Shown in pieces: positions 27,068-37,700 of a stretch of 64,000 nucleotides of DNA; within the stretch, counting starts at the first letter, position 1, and each line of letters starts with the position of its first letter. Made by a program: the position numbers and the translations under genes. Source of the stretch: CAG-791 sp045130475 (GTDB lineage: Bacteria; Bacillota; Clostridia; Lachnospirales; Lachnospiraceae); assembly GCA_045130475.1 (NCBI GenBank), contig JBGUPU010000053.1, positions 1-64,000 of the forward strand, given 5' to 3'. The notes beneath the pieces were generated by a model that was not told the origin of the DNA, made no database searches, and saw nothing but the letters and a program-made list of their open reading frames with translations.

Positions 27068-27162
27068 TAAAGACGATTCATGCAAAACAAGCGATTTATG
27101 CAAAAGTACCAGTGTGTACATTGCATAGATCGCTTTTTATTGTGTGTTCTTTGAAACACTCG

Positions 27163-27191
27163 TTGTTTACAAGCCTTTTTTTCAGTATAAT
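27163..27191 (+). promoter_or_regulatory. Probable promoter of the CoA-transferase gene
   Basis: TTGTTT (27163-27168) and TATAAT (27186-27191) with a 17-bp spacer. The leader to the start at 27357 is about 160 nt. A GGTGCAGAACC-containing short hairpin lies within it. Confidence 0.6.
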
Positions 27192-27356
27192 TTACTATAG
27201 GCATGGAACCGGAAGGTGCAGAACCTTCGTGAGGTTTTACAGGACAGCGTCGTTTTATACAAGTGCTCATTTGTATCCTGCCATCTATTTTGCGCAGGCC
27301 GCGGACAGAGGCTTGACGGATCGTAAACAATGAAAATTTACAAAGGAGAGAAAAGC

Positions 27357-28700
27357 ATGAGTTATCAGGATCAGTACAGACAGAAGCTCGTGAGCGCAGC
27401 GGATGCGGCTGCGGTCGTCAAATCCGGTGACTGGGTCGACTACGCGTGGACAGCCACGACTCCCAGGGCAGTGGACAGGGAGCTCGCAAAGCGCCTTCCG
27501 GATCTCTATGATGTCAACTTTTACGGCGGCATTCTTCTGCGTGAGCCTGAGATCTTCAAGATCGAGGATCCGGCAGCACATATGACCTGGAACAGCTGGC
27601 ATATGGCCGGTTTCGAGCGCAAGGCGATCGCAAAGGGGTTCAGCTTCTATTGCCATCTGAAGTATTCCGAGCTTCCCCGCTACTATTTTGAGAATGTGAA
27701 ATCTGTCGATGTGGCGATCATGCAGGTCGGTCCCATGGATGACAAGGGCTACTTCAACCTGGGTCCCAGCGCCAGCCATGCGTACGCTGCCATTGGGGTG
27801 GCAAAGAAGGTTATTGTAGAAGTCAACGAGAGTATGCCCATCTGTCTCGGTGACCGCAGCGCTTATATCCATATTGATGATATTGATATGATCGTTGAGA
27901 CAGATAATGAGCCCATCTATACATTACCGCCTGCAGCACCCGCCACAGAGGTCGATCAGGCTGTTGCCAAACTTGTTGTTGATCGCATCCCGGACGGCGC
28001 ATGCCTCCAGCTCGGCATCGGCGGTATGCCCAATGCCATCGGCAAGATGATCGCGGAGTCCGACCTCAAGGATCTGGGCATCCACACAGAGATGTATGTC
28101 GATGCATTTGTCGACATGGCAGAGGCCGGCAGGATCACCGGTGCCAGAAAGAACTTCGACCGCGGTCTGCAGACCTTCGCATTCGCCGCAGGCACAAAGA
28201 AGATGTACGACTATCTCGACAATAACCCCGAGATCAAGTCCGCTTCCGTCGACTATGTCAACCACTATGACAGAGTCGCCAGTCTCGATAAATTTATTTC
28301 CATCAACAATGCGATCGATATCGACCTTTACGGGCAGGTCAACGCAGAGAGCGCAGGCACAAGACAGATTTCCGGTGCCGGCGGCCAGCTTGACTTCGTC
28401 CTGGGCGCATACGGTTCCAAGGGCGGCAAGACCTTCATCTGCATGTCCTCCACCTTCAAGAACAAAGACGGCAGCCTTGCCAGCCGCATCCGTCCCACCC
28501 TTGCTCCCGGCAGCATCGTGACCGACGCCCGTCCCAACACCATGTATGTCGTGACCGAGTACGGCGCAGTCAACCTCAAGGGACTCAGTTCCTGGCAGAC
28601 CGCCGAGGCTCTGATCAGCATCGCGCATCCGGATTTCCGCGACGAGCTGATCGCCGAGGCAGAGAAGATGCACATCTGGAAGCGCAGCAACAAGCGCTGA
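27357..28700 (+). CDS. Acetyl-CoA hydrolase/transferase family protein, probably butyryl-CoA:acetate CoA-transferase
   Basis: A 447-residue family I CoA-transferase. Close to the N-terminus is VKSGDWVDYAWTATTPRAVD, then SWHMAGFERKAIAKGFSFY, YSELPRYYFENV, and the oxyanion/CoA region ACLQLGIGGMPNAIGKMI. The HTEMYVDAFVDMAEAG segment should hold the catalytic Glu. Length and motifs fit the butyryl-CoA:acetate CoA-transferases of butyrate-forming gut Lachnospiraceae and Ruminococcaceae, which release butyrate while making acetyl-CoA. The related 4-hydroxybutyrate or propionate enzymes cannot be excluded from sequence alone. ATG 27357 has AAAGGAG 10 nt upstream; ATG 27330 is rejected. Confidence 0.88.
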   Translation: MSYQDQYRQKLVSAADAAAVVKSGDWVDYAWTATTPRAVDRELAKRLPDLYDVNFYGGILLREPEIFKIEDPAAHMTWNSWHMAGFERKAIAKGFSFYCHLKYSELPRYYFENVKSVDVAIMQVGPMDDKGYFNLGPSASHAYAAIGVAKKVIVEVNESMPICLGDRSAYIHIDDIDMIVETDNEPIYTLPPAAPATEVDQAVAKLVVDRIPDGACLQLGIGGMPNAIGKMIAESDLKDLGIHTEMYVDAFVDMAEAGRITGARKNFDRGLQTFAFAAGTKKMYDYLDNNPEIKSASVDYVNHYDRVASLDKFISINNAIDIDLYGQVNAESAGTRQISGAGGQLDFVLGAYGSKGGKTFICMSSTFKNKDGSLASRIRPTLAPGSIVTDARPNTMYVVTEYGAVNLKGLSSWQTAEALISIAHPDFRDELIAEAEKMHIWKRSNKR

Positions 28701-28802
28701 TCCCGGATGGGCTGACTGCCGGAATCCTTTGCCGGCATACTGCTGATATTGAAACTGCCGCCTGATCAATCGGTTATCTATGTAATCTATGTAATCTAAT
28801 GG

Positions 28803-28840
28803 AAAAGCCTCTCCTTTCTGATGAAGGGAGGGGCTTTTTT
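28803..28840 (+). terminator. Terminator after the CoA-transferase gene
   Basis: AAAAGCCTCTCCTTT pairs with AAGGGAGGGGCTTTT, and six Ts follow. Confidence 0.88.
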
Positions 28841-28893
28841 CGGCCAACTTGACGAAAACAGGGGCTTTTGCAGCCATACTGACGAAAGGAAAG
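28826..28893. repeat. Tandem ~30-bp units starting inside the terminator
   Basis: GGGGCTTTT...CTTGACGAAA is repeated (28830, 28862, then a partial unit at about 28891), so the right arm of the terminator has been duplicated downstream. Confidence 0.6.
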
Positions 28894-28990
28894 GCTCTTT
28901 GCGCCTGCTTATTGTGTTTCCTGTTGGTTTTAAGAATATAAAACACGATACAGAATTTCTGTATACCGATGGTTCCGGCAGCGATGTACT

Positions 28991-29019
28991 TTGACAAGTA
29001 TTGATATTGGCTCTATAAT
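28991..29019 (+). promoter_or_regulatory. Consensus promoter in a gene-free region
   Basis: TTGACA (28991-28996), 17-bp spacer, TATAAT (29014-29019): both hexamers are perfect. It points into the small transcript candidate below. Confidence 0.75.
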
Positions 29020-29025
29020 GGCGAT

Positions 29026-29126
29026 ACAAAATAGAGGAAACACTGCGACAAGCGGTTGACCTCGGAAGTTAATATTTATCTATACAGACAACCGTCACTT
29101 GGCCGAGTGGCGGTTGTTTCTTTTTC
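29026..29126 (+). ncRNA. Candidate small RNA (~100 nt)
   Basis: Between the perfect promoter just upstream and an intrinsic terminator (GACAACCG...CGGTTGT, 29087-29117, then TTTCTTTTTC) there is no open frame with a ribosome site. The RNA includes AAGCGGTTGACCTCGG, part of which could also pair with the terminator arm CGGTTG complement. The function is unknown; a regulatory or antitoxin-like RNA is possible, but no toxin frame is visible next to it. Confidence 0.55.
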
Positions 29127-29783
29127 TATCAAACAAATTCGAAATCAATTCATTCTTGCTCTGTTTTCAAATCCGTCCTTAATCTCTTAAGCATACAATC
29201 CAGACCGGACAGTCCGCAGAAGGGTACAAAAAAATCCCTGTCTGAGTATGAGGACAGAGATGGGCGGATTGAAATGTTTGCCGAAATAGGAAAGCAAAGG
29301 ATGGACCGGAAATACCGTGAAGAGCGGGAAAGCGGTCTGTTCCTGTTTTTTTTGACCTAAAATAGTCGCAAAGCAAACGAGATACCAAATATATATGTAT
29401 ATATATAGAAATATGTCTGTATTGTATGATATATATATTTGAATAATTTAAAAAATATACCTATTGTGAAAACGTTCCTGAAAAAGTATAATTACTCCAT
29501 CAGAATACAACAGTAAATATTTTGCATAGGCGCATCTACAACACAGTTATATTCCACTCCACATATCTGCGCATTTTCATATTCTGATTGTCTTTTCAGG
29601 GGTCTTTCCCAAAGGGTATATCAAGCAACGCAAATAACCTGATACGGAACCTTATTGAGGCAGTCTGACTCTGGCCAAAGTCTGTCAGATGCCCAGTAGA
29701 AGAGGTACAGACCTTATGAAAAATACCAGAAATATTATTTTCAGCGTACCGTGCCTGTCTGTAGGTGGAACGTGGAGGAAATT
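29127..29783. other. Gene-free leader of recombinase 1
   Basis: No gene is recognised. Bases 29380-29480 are AT-rich, with an ATATAT microrepeat. The region ends with GTGGAGGAAATT, the ribosome site of the recombinase at 29784. Confidence 0.5.
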
Positions 29784-30635
29784 ATGGAATATACAATTGA
29801 TGACCGTACTATAGCTGTCTTCTCTCAAAAACTGCTTGAGCTGGAAAAGAGCCCTTCTACGATCACGAAATATATTCGGGATGTCAGAACATTCCGGAGA
29901 TGGCTTGGTCCGCGAAGATCTGTAGACAAAAACAATGTGATCCGCTTTAAGCAGATGCTTCGGGAAAAATACCGGCTTACCAGCGCAAATTCGATCCTGT
30001 CCGCCCTGAATATGTTCTTCCGGACATTGGAATGGGATGAATGCTGCATTCGAACCTTCAAAATGCAGCGCGCGGTGTTCAGAAGCAAGGAGCGTGAGCT
30101 GTCTGTTGAGGAATATCGCAGACTGCTTCGTGCAGCAAAGGAGAAAGGCGATCTGCAGATTCACAGGATCATGGAAACCATTGCTTCAACCGGCATCCGG
30201 ATCAGTGAGCTGCCTTTTATCACAGTTGCGGCGATCAGCACCCGCCGGGCTCTTGTTTCCCTGAAGGGAAAAACCCGGGAAGTCCTCATTCCCGCAGAGC
30301 TCTGCAGAAACCTGCGGCAGTACTGCCGTGAACGGAAGATCACATCCGGCAGCATTTTTGTGACCAGGAGCGGCAAACCCATTGACCGCAGCAACATCCT
30401 GCATCGTATGAAAGCTCTCAGCACCGCTGCCGATGTAAGCCGGGAAAAAATCTTCCCTCACAACCTGCGTCACTTCTTTGCAGTGAACTATTACAAGGTG
30501 GAAAAAGACATCGTCCGCCTTGCCGACCTGCTGGGGCATTCCAGCATTAACACAACACGGATCTACACCCTGATCAGCTGTGAGACTCAGCTGAATATCC
30601 TGGACAAAATCGAACAAAGTCTGCATGCTGTTTAG
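29784..30635 (+). CDS. Tyrosine site-specific recombinase 1 (putative invertase for the adjacent segment)
   Basis: A 283-residue XerC/D-like integrase. The N-terminal SAM-like core-binding domain includes STITKYIRDVRTFRRWLG and FKQMLREKYRLTSANSILSA. In the catalytic domain the residues appear in order: Arg in ASTGIRISELPF, Lys in VSLKGKTREV, HxLR as PHNLRHFFAVNYY, His in LADLLGHSSINTT and the nucleophile Tyr in TRIYTLISC. ATG 29784 has GGAGG 8 nt upstream. The stop is 46 nt from a 28-bp recombination site; the second such site lies inverted 0.95 kb further on. It is a close paralogue of the recombinase at 42663, of equal length. The obvious role is inversion of the neighbouring promoter segment. 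Confidence 0.92.
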   Translation: MEYTIDDRTIAVFSQKLLELEKSPSTITKYIRDVRTFRRWLGPRRSVDKNNVIRFKQMLREKYRLTSANSILSALNMFFRTLEWDECCIRTFKMQRAVFRSKERELSVEEYRRLLRAAKEKGDLQIHRIMETIASTGIRISELPFITVAAISTRRALVSLKGKTREVLIPAELCRNLRQYCRERKITSGSIFVTRSGKPIDRSNILHRMKALSTAADVSREKIFPHNLRHFFAVNYYKVEKDIVRLADLLGHSSINTTRIYTLISCETQLNILDKIEQSLHAV

Positions 30636-30681
30636 TCAGACATCTCATACAGCACAATGCGGATGTTTTGGACAAAAAAAT

Positions 30682-30709
30682 ATACCTCATAATGGCTATT
30701 ATGATGTAT
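30682..30709 (+). repeat. Recombination site L of segment 1
   Basis: Left arm ATACCTCATAA, spacer TGGCTA at 30693-30698, and right arm TTATGATGTAT. The arms are inverted relative to each other, as in Xer/dif-type core sites. It is preceded by GGACAAAAAAAT, also seen before the equivalent site of segment 2. Confidence 0.85.
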
Positions 30710-30853
30710 TGCTTGATTCGCAGCATGTGCGTATGAGAGGCTTTTGACTAAAACGTGCGGCGGATTCTCGAGAAAAAATGTCCAGGAATTGCCTGTTTTC
30801 AGGCAAAAATACAGGGAGATATGGATAAATACCTCAAAACGTCTTCACAAATC

Positions 30854-30903
30854 AGTCCCGGCCGCCTTCCGGATCAATTGGGGGAAGGAGATCGGTGGGG
30901 ACT
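30854..30903 (-). terminator. Large stem-loop in segment 1
   Basis: AGTCCCGGCCGCCTTCC pairs imperfectly with the bases ending GGTGGGGACT. The counterpart in segment 2 (44278-44336) is followed by GTTTTTATT and acts rightward there. Here it points left, that is, away from the adhesin. Confidence 0.55.
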
Positions 30904-30960
30904 ATTAAGTATGTCTGTGGGTCTGAGATCGAAGCCTCTGTCTAAAAGTAAGAAAGGCAA

Positions 30961-31192
30961 TTATGAGGTAATTGAAAGCGCAGGCCAGCCGGAAATAACG
31001 TTTTGCGGTAAGAAAGGAAAGACAATGAGGACCTTGAGGACCTGGAACAAGGTTTTGCGGTAAGCAGGATGAGAGCAAGAGAGCGTAGAATGGTGTTTTG
31101 AGGTAAAAAGGGTGGATAACACGAGAATGAAGAATAGTGTTTTGAGGTATATATGAAAAGGGCATAGGGCACATAAGAGTATTTTGAAGTAA
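30961..31192 (+). repeat. Array of six recombinase half-sites in segment 1
   Basis: The sequence TTTTGCGGTAA or a close variant starts at 30961, 31001, 31053, 31096, 31140 and 31182, all in one direction and 40-52 bp apart. It equals one arm of the flanking recombination sites. A single opposite copy lies at 30828-30838. The spacing is near four helical turns, suggesting protein binding on one DNA face. Confidence 0.75.
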
Positions 31193-31244
31193 AAGCCCAT
31201 GACAGGATTAGCTCAGGATGGCAAAATGATGGCAAAATGGGCAT

Positions 31245-31263
31245 AAAAAAAGCCCTGGCGGGC
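31245..31263 (-). terminator. Compact leftward hairpin with T-run
   Basis: On the minus strand GCCC, a GCCA loop and GGGC are followed by seven Ts. The same element in segment 2 is at 43953-43971 on the plus strand. The stem is short, so strength is uncertain. Confidence 0.45.
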
Positions 31264-31380
31264 ACGGATCGGGAGGCAAAATGAACTGATCAGAAAGGTA
31301 TAGGAAGAGAACCTGGGACAAAACAGGTCAAAAAGCAGTCGAAGTATACTATAATATAAGAAAATACAGGAAAAAAAGGC

Positions 31381-31550
31381 ATGAAAAAGAGCTAAAATCG
31401 ATAGAATCCGCGCTCAAATGTCATAAAATATTCGTCAGATGTTGCAAAAAAGCAGAATGATTCCAATTTAGCTTCTGCATTTTGACGGATATTGTGACAC
31501 GGATGGCTTTATAATAGGCTCACGATACGAAAATTGGACATAGAATGCAA
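31381..31550 (+). promoter_or_regulatory. Promoter block of segment 1, pointing at adhesin 1
   Basis: About 170 bp that recur as an inverted copy at 43709-43878 with roughly 85% identity by eye. The best conserved part has TTGACG (31482-31487), ATTGTGACAC and TATAAT (31510-31515). The TTGACG-TATAAT gap is 22 bp, so either another -35 is used or an activator assists, perhaps at the conserved ATTGTGACAC. Confidence 0.7.
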
Positions 31551-31611
31551 GATTTCCGATTTTCTAAGGAAATCTTCCTTATTTTATGTCCGGGGCAGGG
31601 GTAAACCTGCC
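31549..31611 (+). other. Leader hairpins of the adhesin 1 transcript
   Basis: AAGATTTCC pairs with GGAAATCTT (31549-31576) and is followed by CCTTATTTTA. A second stem, GGCAGG with CCTGCC, spans 31594-31611. They lie between the promoter and the recombination site, so they are part of the 5' leader only in the ON state, and could attenuate or stabilise it. Confidence 0.5.
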
Positions 31612-31629
31612 GGGATGAGTATTTTCAAT

Positions 31630-31657
31630 ATACCGCATAATAGCCAATTTGCGGTAA
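31630..31657 (-). repeat. Recombination site R of segment 1
   Basis: Left arm ATACCGCATAA, spacer TAGCCA at 31641-31646, and right arm ATTTGCGGTAA. It is the inverted partner of 30682-30709: the spacer is the exact complement, which fixes the outcome as inversion rather than deletion. Confidence 0.85.
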
Positions 31658-31761
31658 ATGCATAGGCAACGATAACAGGCGATCGCTCGCCAGAGGAACC
31701 ATTGGAACATCTGCGCCGCCAGGCGCGGGTCAACGATCGGTATAAGAAGAGGAATGGTAAA

Positions 31762-34700
31762 TTGAAACATTCAGATTATCTCAAAAAGAAAAAAACCAGA
31801 GAGACCAGAAAAAAGATTATTTCCATCATTTCGGCGATCGTTGTATTCATTACAACGTATGCCCTGGTGCTTCCTGCCATTACGCTGGATGTTTCCAAAG
31901 CCAGTCAGGAACCGGGCATTGCCTATGAGCAGATGCAGTTCAGGGCGACAGCCGCTGCCGCATCTGTGACCGCCGCGGACAGCACGGAGGAAGAAGCCCA
32001 GGTGGAAGAGCCTGCTGCCGAAGAACCCGAAGAGGAACCGGCAGAAGAGATCAAAGAGGAAGAACCCGCTGAGACTCCCGAAGAGGAGGTCTCGGCTGTT
32101 TCTGATGAGGAAGAAGAGGAAGAGGAGCCTGAAGAAGAGGCTCCTGCCGAACCTGAGAAGGAAGAAGCTCCCGAAGTCCAGGAGGACAAGAGCGAAGCTG
32201 ACAGCGCTGAAGAAAAATCTTCCGAGTCCGCTCCCGCAGAGGCCGAGGCTGCCGACACAGAGAAGGCGGCAGAGGATACAGCCGTTGACCAGACCGGTAC
32301 CGATTCGGCAGACGCAGCAGCTGCAGCCACAACAGCGGAAACAGCTGCCGAGTTCAAAGTCCCTGAGCTTGACGCCCTCGACTTCGACGAGATCCTGACC
32401 GGCAAGACCAATTTCTACTATTACCATGTCGAGAATGCGGAAGAGGCTGAAGAGCTTTCCTCCGATTCTATTGATGACTGGAAGAAGGTTGGCTCCGATA
32501 CTGTCCTCGCTCCCGAAGATTTTGTCCGCGTCTACCTTTCCTATGAGATCCCTGCAGGCGCCCTTAACGAGACCAACGCGGTGGCACGTTATAAACTGCC
32601 CGCAGGCCTGGAGCTGAGCGACAAGCAGATCAAGGCCATCAATAAATATGAGAACGGCATCGCAGCCTCCAAGTCCGGCAGCGAAAAGGATAAATATCTC
32701 GGCGCGGAAGCCATCGAAGGCAGTCGCACCCCTGACCAGGATGCAGATGATGAGTACATCGCCGCGACTGTCAAGGTTGAGGAAAAGCACAATGGCAGGC
32801 AGGAGCTTGTCTTCACCTTCATCCCTTACACCGTTGAGAAGAACCAGATCTCCTATGACGAAAAGGGAGAAGTGAAATCCAAGGGCAAAGAAGTCAAGGG
32901 CTTCTTCACTTTTGATCTGAAGACTTCCCAGATCGACTTCGAGAAGACCAGTATCGAGACCGTCGACAAGGAAGACGGCACAACCGAAGAGATCCAGTAC
33001 AGCCAGGCAAAGGTTGATTTCACAAAGGACATCGACCGCACGCTCAAACTGGCTGGCCCTGTAACAAAAGAAGAAGCACAGACTGCAGAGCCGAAGACAC
33101 TGACCAGTGAGGGCGCAGACTACACAGTCACTGTATCCTATACCGATGAGGCACAGATCCCGGACAACGCAGAGCTTACTGTCCGTGAGATCGAGAAAGA
33201 TACTGAAGAATACGCATCCTACCTCGAGCAGGCCAAGGGTGCTGTTGAGAATACAAAATCTGTTAACGAGGCAAGATTCTTTGATATCACCATTGTGGCA
33301 GATGGTGAGAAGGTTGAGCCCCAGGCACCCGTAAGCGTACAGATCAACTTTGCGGGAATTGAGCAGACCAGTACCGATGATACACAGCTCCTTCACTATA
33401 AAGAGAGTGATGAAGTTGAGGTTATGGACCAGGCTGAGTTCAGTAAGTCTGAAGAGCAGACTGTTGATACTGTCCAGTTCGAGACCGACGGATTCTCCGT
33501 CTATGGCATTGTCAGCACAGAGCTGGTGACCGAATTCACAATCTCCAACCCTGACGGTAAGGATGTCACATATCTGGTCACTGTTACCTATGGACCGGAA
33601 GCGAACATTCCCGAAGGCTCTACACTGAGAGTGGTTCCTTTTGCAGAAGGATCTGAGGACTACGTGAATGCCCGTAATGCAGTTCTGGCAGACAAGAAGG
33701 CAAAAGACGAGCCCGTAGATATTGACGACTTTAACCTGGCTGCCCTGGATATCTCCATCATTGATCCCAATGGACAGGAGATTGAGCCGGAAGCGGCTGT
33801 CACAGTTGACATTAAGATCAAGGACCTCCCTGGTGTGGAGAACCTTGACGAAGTGAAAGATACACTGGAGATCCAGCACCATGTAGAAGTACCCGACGGT
33901 GTTGTTGTCGAGAAAGTTTTTGATGGCAGCGTAGAAGGCTCCTACAAGATGGATACGGATGAGAACATTGCAAAAGAAGGTACTGCAGTTGATCCGAGTT
34001 CTGTGAGCGATGATGATTTCCGCAATATAGAGACAACGGAGGATGACTCTGTTGATGCATCTTTTGATACAGAGGTTTTCTCAACGTTTACCATTACATG
34101 GAGAACCGGTTATAACGCACGTACTGTAACGGTGCACTATGTGGATGAGAGCGGGAATGAACTGCCAATTGCCAATCCGGATAGTACTCATCCGAACATG
34201 ACAGCCAACTCATCTTCACCAGCTTTCCTGATTTATGACATTGACGGGTATGAGTATTCTTATACATATAGAAATACAAATACGAATGCCAATAGGATTG
34301 CTCCTTTATTAAGTAAAAATAATAATAACTACTGGAGGTATACGGGAACAGGAAATGTAAACTGGCAGGAGATGTCCAACGGTGACAACATCTATGTTGT
34401 CTACAAGAAGAAAACAGATCCTACTACAGGTGGGACAGCAGTAATTGATGATGCACAAGAGAGCGATTGGCCGCAGGGTTCGGCTACACCGCAGTTTGGA
34501 AAGTCCTCAACGAATAACGGAAATAAAACCAATACTGTGTCTCTGAGCATCAGCGGCGGCGAAGCACCTTACGAAAGATCAACAAAAGCCAATGTTATTG
34601 TTGTTTTTGACCGATCGGGTTCCATGGGAGGAAACAATATCTGGCGATTGAATACTGCCAAATCTGCAGTAAATACAATGGCCGAAACACTCCTGGATGG

Positions 34701-37700
34701 AGATATTACCGGCGTGAAAATGGCACTTGTCGCCTTCTCAACTACGGCAAGTACAGTTCAGGAATTTACGGATGACTACGATACATATAGAAGTACAGTT
34801 GACGGATTAACAGCAAGTGGCGGTACGAACTGGGAGCAGGCACTTGCCGTTGCGAACAGAATGGCTGTCGATAGTGATGCGGCGACCTTTGTCGTATTCG
34901 TAACGGATGGTGATCCGACATTCCGTGTCAGCCGTGGTGATGTTAATAACCCTCTTTCTAATGATATTTATACGGGTGAGACATATCAGTACTATAGAAA
35001 TAATCAGGTGTTTGGCACTGGCAGCAGCGATAATGCTGGGCGAAACTTTGACTATGCCGCAAAGGAAGTCGAATCGATCCTTGCTAGCAACAAGACTTTC
35101 TATGCCATCGGCGTTTCTACGGATGTTACGAAGGTACAGAATCTTGTAAACGAAGCAGGCGGCGGCACAGCTTACCTTGCAACGGATGAAGATGCACTTA
35201 AAGAAGCTTTTGCAAACATCACCCAGTCCATCCGGACAAATCTTGGCTTCGGCGATGTGGAGATTACCGATGGTATTACATCCATGTCCAGCGCTGAAAT
35301 CAAGGCTGTAAATGTCGATCCGGAAAGTTTCAAATATTACCGTATCGTTGATGGGGTTAAAACCGAGTGGACCACTCGTGAAACGGATGGCTGCGCAGCA
35401 GCTACATATACTGAAAGCGATGGTGCAGTCCATTGGGATATGGGCGAAAATTTCCAGTTGGAGAATGGCGTCACATATGTGGTTGAGTTCATCGTATGGC
35501 CTAGCCAGGAAGCATATGACTTAGTGGCTGACCTGAACAACGGCATCAGACAGTTTGACGAGCTGACCGAAGCTGAGAAGGCCCAAGTCGTGGAAGTCAC
35601 CGCTCCGACAGAGACTTCTACCGGTACTTATGCCCTGAGGACGAATACAGACAAGGTCGAGGCGACTTACAATAGAACATCCAAGACTGGCGAGACGGTG
35701 ACAATTTCCGACACAAAGGATGTTACTGCGACATATCATGAAGGTACGATTCAGAACATGTCTCTGGATTCTGACTTCATTACTGTTAAGAAAGAGTGGC
35801 ACAACGCACTGGATAGTCGTGTAGTGGACGGAATCACCTTGACGGTAACGAAGGATGATGCTGCATACCTCGATGATGTAGCTCTTGACAACAGCAACAA
35901 TTGGACGTCAGATGAGCAGTACATATCTTCTGGTTTCATTACCACGACTTCCGATGGAAGATATAATGTTCGCGAGACCGGCCATGAGTATACCGTAACT
36001 GAGCCTGCAGAATTCAGCTATTATTGGGATCTGTCAGCAGATACCTATCGTCCTATGGTTATCGATGGTACGCTGCGTATGCTCATTAAGACTGACAATC
36101 CTACCGGAACCGAAGGTGTGGATTATTATGTCATCGGAGGGAATAAATATCAGGTTTCAAATACTACCACGCCACAATTGACTGCGAGCAACGATCGTCG
36201 AAGCAACCTGAACCTGAAGAAGATTGTCACTGCGGAGACGCAGGCTGTAGATAAGGTACCGAATCCGGATGATGTGTTTACATACACTATCACTGTTACT
36301 GATGCGAATGGTGATGATGTATGGTTCTCTGCTATGGATGAGTCCGGAACAACTGTTCCTATCGAGTCATATTCCTCTAATGTGACAGCTGCAGTTGATG
36401 AAGACGGTAACCCTACTGGAAGCTACTCGGTTCCTTCCGGAGCACAGTTCACCATCAGCATCAAGGCGGGTTGGAACGTGCGTTTCTTCAACCTCCCGAG
36501 AGGCACAACCTATTCCATTCAGGAAACTGGTATGGAAGATGGATATGAGTTCATCATAGCGGAGACTTCTGCGGAAGTTACAAAACCTGAATATGCAGAA
36601 GATTTCAAGGCGACACCTGGTACTGTAAACGGTAATACAGTAACCGGTACTATCGATCAGCCCAACAATGTTTATAGTACCGATTACACCAACAATTGGA
36701 ATCCGAATAACGAAATCGTAATTATCAAGACTGATGAGAAAGATGCCAAGCTGGCTGGAGCCACCTTCAAACTGTCCAAGTTGGCAGGTGAAGAGTGGGA
36801 AGAAATTACAACCTTCACATCAAAAGAAACTGCTGGCGAAACTCTGAAGGTTGGCCGCGGCCAGTACAAGCTGGAGGAGACAACTGCTCCAACAGATTAT
36901 TACACAAGAGTAGATACAGTCTATTTCAGGGTCGTGACAAGCGGTAATTCCACAACGGTAGTACTGACCGACGAAGATGGCGAAGAGATTGAAGACGAAT
37001 CTTTGCCTACTGAGTATCCGGATGTTACCGCAAGTGGAAATGAAGTTACTGTAAAGAACTGGCCGTTCACTACAGATACAGCTCTGAAAGCCTGGAAGAA
37101 TGCAGATGGAAGCACGACTGCTCCGGCAGGTGCGTCTGTAGTATTCACACTGTATGCAGATGATGAAGAAACCGCTTATACGGTAACGCTGGACGGTACT
37201 GCTGATTCTGAACCGACAGGCACTGGAATAGCCGGATATGAGAGTGAAGGCTGGAAAGCAGAGTTTGTGAATCTGCCCAAGTATAATCTGGAAGGCGATG
37301 AACCAAAAGAGATTGAATACACGATCGCAGAGACCACAACCTATCCTGGATATACACCTTCAACAACCGATCCTGTAGCTGATGGGAAAACTATTACTAA
37401 CACACAGGAAGCTACGACTGCAAATGCCTTCAAGGCATGGAAGAATGCAGACGGTACAACAACTGCACCTGATGGCGCAACTGTTACTTATACTCTTTAT
37501 GCGGATGGAGCCGCAACGACCTATACAGTGACGCTGGATGGAAATGTGGATACTGCACCTACAGGTACAGCTGGTTATGAGAGCGAAGCCTGGAAGGCTG
37601 AGTTTGTAAACCTGCCGAAGTATAAAATCGTAGAAGGTGCAGCAGTAGAAATTGTTTACACGATTGCAGAAACTACAACTTATCCCGGATATACTGCATC

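Larger units (their letters stand above)
30682..31657. mobile_element. Invertible DNA segment 1 (promoter inverton), shown in ON orientation
   Basis: A 976-bp segment bounded by two 28-bp sites in opposite orientation (30682-30709 and 31630-31657). Their 6-bp spacers are TGGCTA and its exact complement TAGCCA. Inside are a stem-loop, six direct half-sites, a small leftward hairpin plus T-run, and a promoter-like block pointing right at the giant adhesin gene. The same layout occurs mirror-wise in the segment at 43559-44478. It contains no credible gene. Inversion by the recombinase encoded just upstream would turn the promoter away from the adhesin. Confidence 0.85.

Noticed and set aside
29380..29480. 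AT-rich stretch as a replication origin
   Set aside because: There are no DnaA-box clusters and no dnaA or repA gene nearby; it is simply a low-complexity leader.
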